Below, piece by piece: positions 20,320 to 24,428 of a stretch of 24,428 bases of DNA. Origin of the DNA: Paramacrobiotus richtersi (Eukaryota; Tardigrada; Eutardigrada; Parachela; Macrobiotidae). The first letter of the stretch is position 1. Each line of letters opens with the position of its first letter. The DNA lies in NCBI GenBank assembly GCA_034698045.1, contig JAQGAU010000742.1, positions 1 through 24,428 on the forward strand, read 5' to 3'. Made by a program: the position numbers and the translations under genes. The notes under the pieces were generated by a model. It was not told the origin of the DNA, made no database searches, and worked only from the letters and a program-made list of their open reading frames with translations.

Positions 20320-22683
20320 ATGGAGATTTTTCCATACATCTCAGAGCTACTTTATTCTCATTGCAGTGGTAATATGCTGCTGATCTTGTTTACTTGCACA
20401 CTGTTTATTGGCTTGCACTTCTATCGTTCGCATCGCAAGTCCAGCTTGTTACTCCGGATGTCAAGCAAAAGGCGGCTGGAATTAGAACTGTCGGTCCGTC
20501 CAGAAAGCGACCTGAGGATTCATGTGCAAAATGAACTGGAGGACAAGATTCAAGAGCTGGATGAAGAGTACGAATGTCGCGCGTTAGAGAAGCGGCGATC
20601 GAAATACGAATCCGTTATCGGTGAGCCCCTGTAAATCAGCATTCTTGTGCACTAATGTGCAGTAAGGCCTGCTATGACGTGAACCTTTAAATACCGCTAG
20701 GAATCTTGAAACGGATGTGTACGTGATCGACAGGTTTACTGCATGCTATTAGATATGGTTCCTGCATGGGCTTGAAGCACCGAACGCATCTTGTACACAG
20801 TCCACTGTAGAGCTATTACCATATAACCCGATAACATCCGCTTGGTTTAAACAGTTGAACCATGGGAAAGTTTTGCCGTGGAAGGCAAGCGCGTGTCGTA
20901 TAAGAAGAAAGCTGTCCTTGGGATCGGAGCTAGCGGGACCGTTTACTTAATACAAACGGACACACAAGAAACAATGGCCCTCAAAGAAATACTCCTAATG
21001 TAGGATACGGGTACGGAGAAGCGGCTGAAGGCACTTCGCAAAGCGAAAGAAACCTGCTCTGGCTGCAGTAATCTTCTCTGGATTCATGCGGTGGAGAAAC
21101 AAGCATTCATGAACTGCCAGAAAATCTTCATCCTTACTGAATACTGCAATGGTTAGTAAAGGGGAAAAAATACCCAGTGAGTACCGTTTTGGGTGGTTCG
21201 CTCAGATGTTGTTTTGCTCGAAATCGCAGATGTGGATCGTTACCGCAATTGGTACACATGATAGACAAGGGATTGCTCTACCCTGTTATCAGGTCATTGT
21301 TTACCCGCAGGTCGCAGCAAGCGCGCAGCCCACAACAGGTGTGTAAAGAAAGAGCAGGTAAATAACGAGAAAAGTCAGAATAAATTCAGCGGCGCATCGA
21401 ATCTATGACTTGAAAACCTACAAAATGCAGAAAAAGATAAGAAAGACACAGCTTTTTGAATTTCTTCGAATGTGTCAAAAGATATTGAATTTCAAAATAT
21501 TTAAAATTCAATAACTTTTTATGTAACCAATGAAATCGAAAGAGCTTGTGTAATAACCTGTCTTATCTTTTTACGCATTTTGTAGCGTTTTCAAATCATA
21601 GATTTGATGCACGGCTGAATTTATTCTGACTTTTCTTGTAATTTACCTGCTCTTTGTTTACACACGTGTTGTGGGCTGCGCGCGCGCTGCGGGTAAACAA
21701 TGACCTGAACACAGGGTAGAGCAATCCCTTGTCTATCATATGTACCTCATCCAGTAACTATAAACAACTGCGATTTCATGCAAAAAATTGCATGGTGGAA
21801 CCATCCTAAACGGAACCCACTGGGTATTTTTCCCCTAAAGTAACACATCGTATACGGCTAAGGTCAGTTTTTTGTCCGAATCTCTGACTGTTGTGTAAAT
21901 TAAGTTGCAATGACTACAATTTAGACGATAGCACGCCTTCTGGACTTAAACTTTCACTTTACAGGTGGCACACTGCGTTCTCGTGCCTACAATGCCATAA
22001 TTCCCCATTTTTTGCTGTACGATTATGTGCGACAAATTTTGACCGCGCTAAGTTACTTACACAGTTTCGGAATTTTTCACCAAGATATCAAGGGCGACAA
22101 CATTCTCCTGCAGCGCCGTAACAGCCAGGATTGTCTGAAGATTGGTGACTTTGACTACTCGAAATCCATGTCCCGCTTAAACTCCCACGACTGCGCGGTG
22201 TCTGCGGGCTAGGGAACATACATGTTCATGGCCCCGGAGGTGATACGCGGGAACGCTTCTAGTAAGCGGGTTGGGATAAAGGCCGACATATGGAGTGCTG
22301 GATGTGTTCTTGTCGAGTTATTCATCGATGGTCAGTACCCATTTCATACATTTGAAGCATATCAGGTCTGGTAAAATGCTGTAGGTCGGCTGTGGTTCTT
22401 CGATATGCTATACAGTTTGTGCGGTTGATGGGATATCGCAACCCTATCCCCAATGCCTTTGCTGCAACGGGAAATTATGTTAGCCGTCGGGAAACTTTCA
22501 CCTAGCACCAGACAGCCATTCCCAACGCTACTTCTTCGGTATTTTGGTTATGTCACTGAATCGAAAAAACTTCGCAGCCTTGCAGGAAACTTTTCTCATG
22601 GCTCCATCTCCCCTAACAGCAGACTGGAAAGAAGCGTAAAATTTGGAAAGAATTACGAAAGAGCGCGGTTTCATTGCTTATAA
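20320..22683 (+). pseudogene. Dead head-to-head copy of the membrane-anchored kinase gene
   Basis: The exons are recognisable at the same boundaries as the minus-strand gene: exon 1 20320-20620 (301 nt against 298), exon 2 20855-21151 (297 nt in both) and exon 3 21965-22330 (366 nt in both). The donors G|GTGAGC and G|GTCAGTAC are conserved. The membrane helix, glycine loop (G-I-G-A-S-G-T-V), A-L-K-E-I lysine, D-F-D and A-P-E remain. It cannot give a full kinase. TAG at 21001-21003 cuts exon 2 and TAG at 22210-22212 cuts exon 3. The catalytic H-R-D-I-K-S-D-N has become H-Q-D-I-K-G-D-N, and exon 4 (about 22416-22683) is out of phase and heavily diverged. Intron 2 is enlarged by the foldback element. 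A truncated product of the first 50 or so kinase residues with the membrane anchor could still be made. Confidence 0.85.
21161..21835. mobile_element. 675-bp foldback (long inverted repeat) element
   Basis: The whole element folds on itself. Arms of about 330 bp (21161 to about 21490, and about 21505 to 21835) are inverse complements with scattered mismatches and almost no loop. It starts GGGGAAAAAATACCCAGTG and ends with the inverse complement (CACTGGGTATTTTTCCCC form, one A fewer). TAAA flanks both sides (21157-21160 and 21836-21839), a likely target-site duplication. It has no coding capacity, so it would be a non-autonomous DNA transposon (foldback or MITE type) moved by an enzyme encoded elsewhere. 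It sits 9 bp inside intron 2 of the kinase pseudogene. The matching intron in the sister gene (18763-18901) begins with the same GTYAGTAAAG and lacks it, showing the empty site. Confidence 0.85.
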
Positions 22684-24428
22684 AGGATATCCGACGCGTT
22701 TGCAGATACCATACATTTTTATGGTTTCACCTTCCAACGCTTCTAACTCTTGCCTTAAGGATCCATGCGAAACAAAACTGATTCATATTTCCTTCAATCG
22801 CCACGAAACCGTACTTGCTTGATATCATAATTTCTGTCAAATTTTACGATTTCTTTTGGTTTATGGTTTGAGAAGGCTGGCTCTTGAACAAACAAATGGG
22901 AAGTGTTTAAATTTTTCAGACTGAGAAACGTCGAAGGCGTAGCGTTGCGAAGCCTGATTTCAGCTGATGGTGTTTACCGCCATGTTAATATGATTTCCCC
23001 CTGCATTAAAAGAATTGGGGAAAGGGTGTAATATCCCGTCAACCGCGAAAACTGTGCCATATCGAAGAGCCACAGTCGAAGTACCTGCACGTCATGTATG
23101 CAATAGAACCACTTTAATGCGACTGTACTGAAGCTAACAAAATGAGTAACTGAATAAGCCTTGCATCTGCCCAGCAGTGGTTGGCATAACGTAACTAAGA
23201 AATATGTTAATAAAAGGTCATTTGGAATCTTTCGATAACCTTGGAATTTATACCACAGTTTACTGTATGTCGTACTCTTGTTCTGATTTGGGCCATTAAT
23301 TGTCCCTTCGGGCTAACTGGGCAAATTCTTAGTTAGAACTGCTTTTTGTCAATACTTCACAACTGGGCTTTTTCTCAATAAACAATATTTGTTCCCAAGC
23401 GTTCATCTGTCTGCCCTGCTTTCTCCTACTTTCTCTGGCCCTGACCTTGATGAACCGATCACCGTTATTTAGCAGTGCCGTTTACCGACCGCGCCACACC
23501 TGGGAGCTATGTATGTACCAATCTAGCCAATCATGTTCAGTGCTCGTTGGAGAAGAAACATGGACGCTTTAGGGCGGGAATGAAACTAAGAATGTAAATG
23601 CACAACTTTCAATGCAAAAAAAGCGAGGAGTATGTCCTTACGGTAAACTCTGGGATGTGGATCACTGGTTAGGGGGAAACAGAAAAAAAAACCAAGTTGG
23701 AGGTCGGAATTATCGATTTCGATATACCGGCCTTACTTGTTAGGGTTTTACCGGCCGGCAGGGCGTTTTCCGGTACTTGGTCGGAAAGCCAAGAAGACTG
23801 TTACTTGGTGTGGCTTACAGACAAAGTTTCGTGGCGATGTTCGGTTTTCGGCCTGAGATCGGAAAATCGGAAAACCGGGTTTTGTTGTAATATGCGTTGT
23901 AACAAAACAAGACGGTATGAATATTAAAGCCGCAAAAATATGTAATAGTGTTAATGTGAAGTACAACAAGAACTGAATGTCAGTATCTTACAGTAGAATA
24001 TCATTAAATTTTAATATCAATCACGACTCAATTGTAGAAATCAAGATAAGGTATAAGGTATAAGGTTATCGAGAAATAAGTGGACTGCTTGGAAGGTATA
24101 ACTAAATGTTGTTTGGCAGATAGCTCAGTACTTGTTTAGGTAAGACTGAATCTGCAATTTAGTTTCTTTCAGCAGTTCATTTCACGTTTTGCACTGTGAA
24201 GTAACGTTCGCGTTGGTCATCCTTGAGCTATCTTTTACAAGGAAGTAAACAAAAAAATAATATGGCATGTCTAGCATAGTTTTTCATTGCTGGCGGCAAC
24301 GGTTCTTTTAGAAGCTTCTCTGAAAGTTTTTTTAGAAATTTTGTCTTCTGTTGCATAGGCTGGCTGCTGCCATGACCTTTAAAACTGTTGCCATGTTAAA
24401 ATTTAATCACTGTTAACAATCAAAAAAC
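22684..24428. other. Right flank, no gene supported
   Basis: No open frame with recognisable features. Two antisense-overlapping frames of about 75 codons lie at 23697-23969. AATAAA occurs near 23379. A short tandem repeat lies at 24046-24066. Confidence 0.4.
24046..24066 (+). repeat. Three perfect copies of ATAAGGT
   Basis: The 7-bp unit ATAAGGT is repeated three times without mismatch. It is a minor satellite of no evident function. Confidence 0.8.

Noticed and set aside
21149..21365. Two overlapping frames of about 60 codons
   Set aside because: They fall inside the arm of the foldback element and have no coding character.
1..24428. Bacterial or phage origin, CRISPR array or operon
   Set aside because: Genes are split by spliceosomal introns and use AATAAA and TATA signals. 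No regularly spaced repeats or co-directional operons are seen.

Overview
The window looks like nuclear DNA of a small animal, most likely an ecdysozoan. A tardigrade is my best guess, but the sequence alone cannot prove it. The evidence is split genes with GT...AG introns of about 76 to 590 bp, AATAAA poly(A) signals, a TATA box, signal-peptide and single-pass membrane proteins, and dead transposable elements. There are no operons and no ribosome binding sites.

Layout. Bases 1-195 hold the decayed 3' end of a leucine-rich-repeat (LRR) gene. Bases 346-1044 (minus) are the C-terminal remnant of a non-LTR retrotransposon reverse transcriptase with two in-frame stops. Bases 1868-2916 are a second, broken LRR copy. 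Bases 5841-7419 are the intact two-exon LRR gene, preceded by a duplicated upstream block (4060-4716 and 5345-5701). Bases 7602-11092 hold no gene I can support. Bases 11093-12022 encode a two-exon GH19 chitinase with a C-terminal LysM domain. Bases 13568-14059 (minus) encode a small secreted Pro/Ala-rich protein behind a good TATA box. Bases 15364-15858 look like a 5S-rRNA-derived SINE, followed by a possible BTB-domain pseudogene (15880-16489).

The most structured part is 17812-22683. Two copies of a membrane-anchored protein kinase gene lie head to head as an imperfect inverted repeat. The minus copy (17812-19694) can be spliced into an intact 489-residue protein from four exons. The plus copy (20320 to about 22683) has the same exon boundaries and nearly identical exon lengths, but carries in-frame stops and an altered catalytic motif. 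Its second intron holds a 675-bp foldback element (21161-21835) flanked by TAAA. The same intron of the sister gene lacks the element.

The common theme is gene birth and death: LRR and kinase duplicates, each with one copy that looks alive and others decaying, interspersed with retroelement and foldback remnants. The live genes (LRR, chitinase, Pro/Ala-rich secreted protein, kinase) are not an obvious functional cluster.
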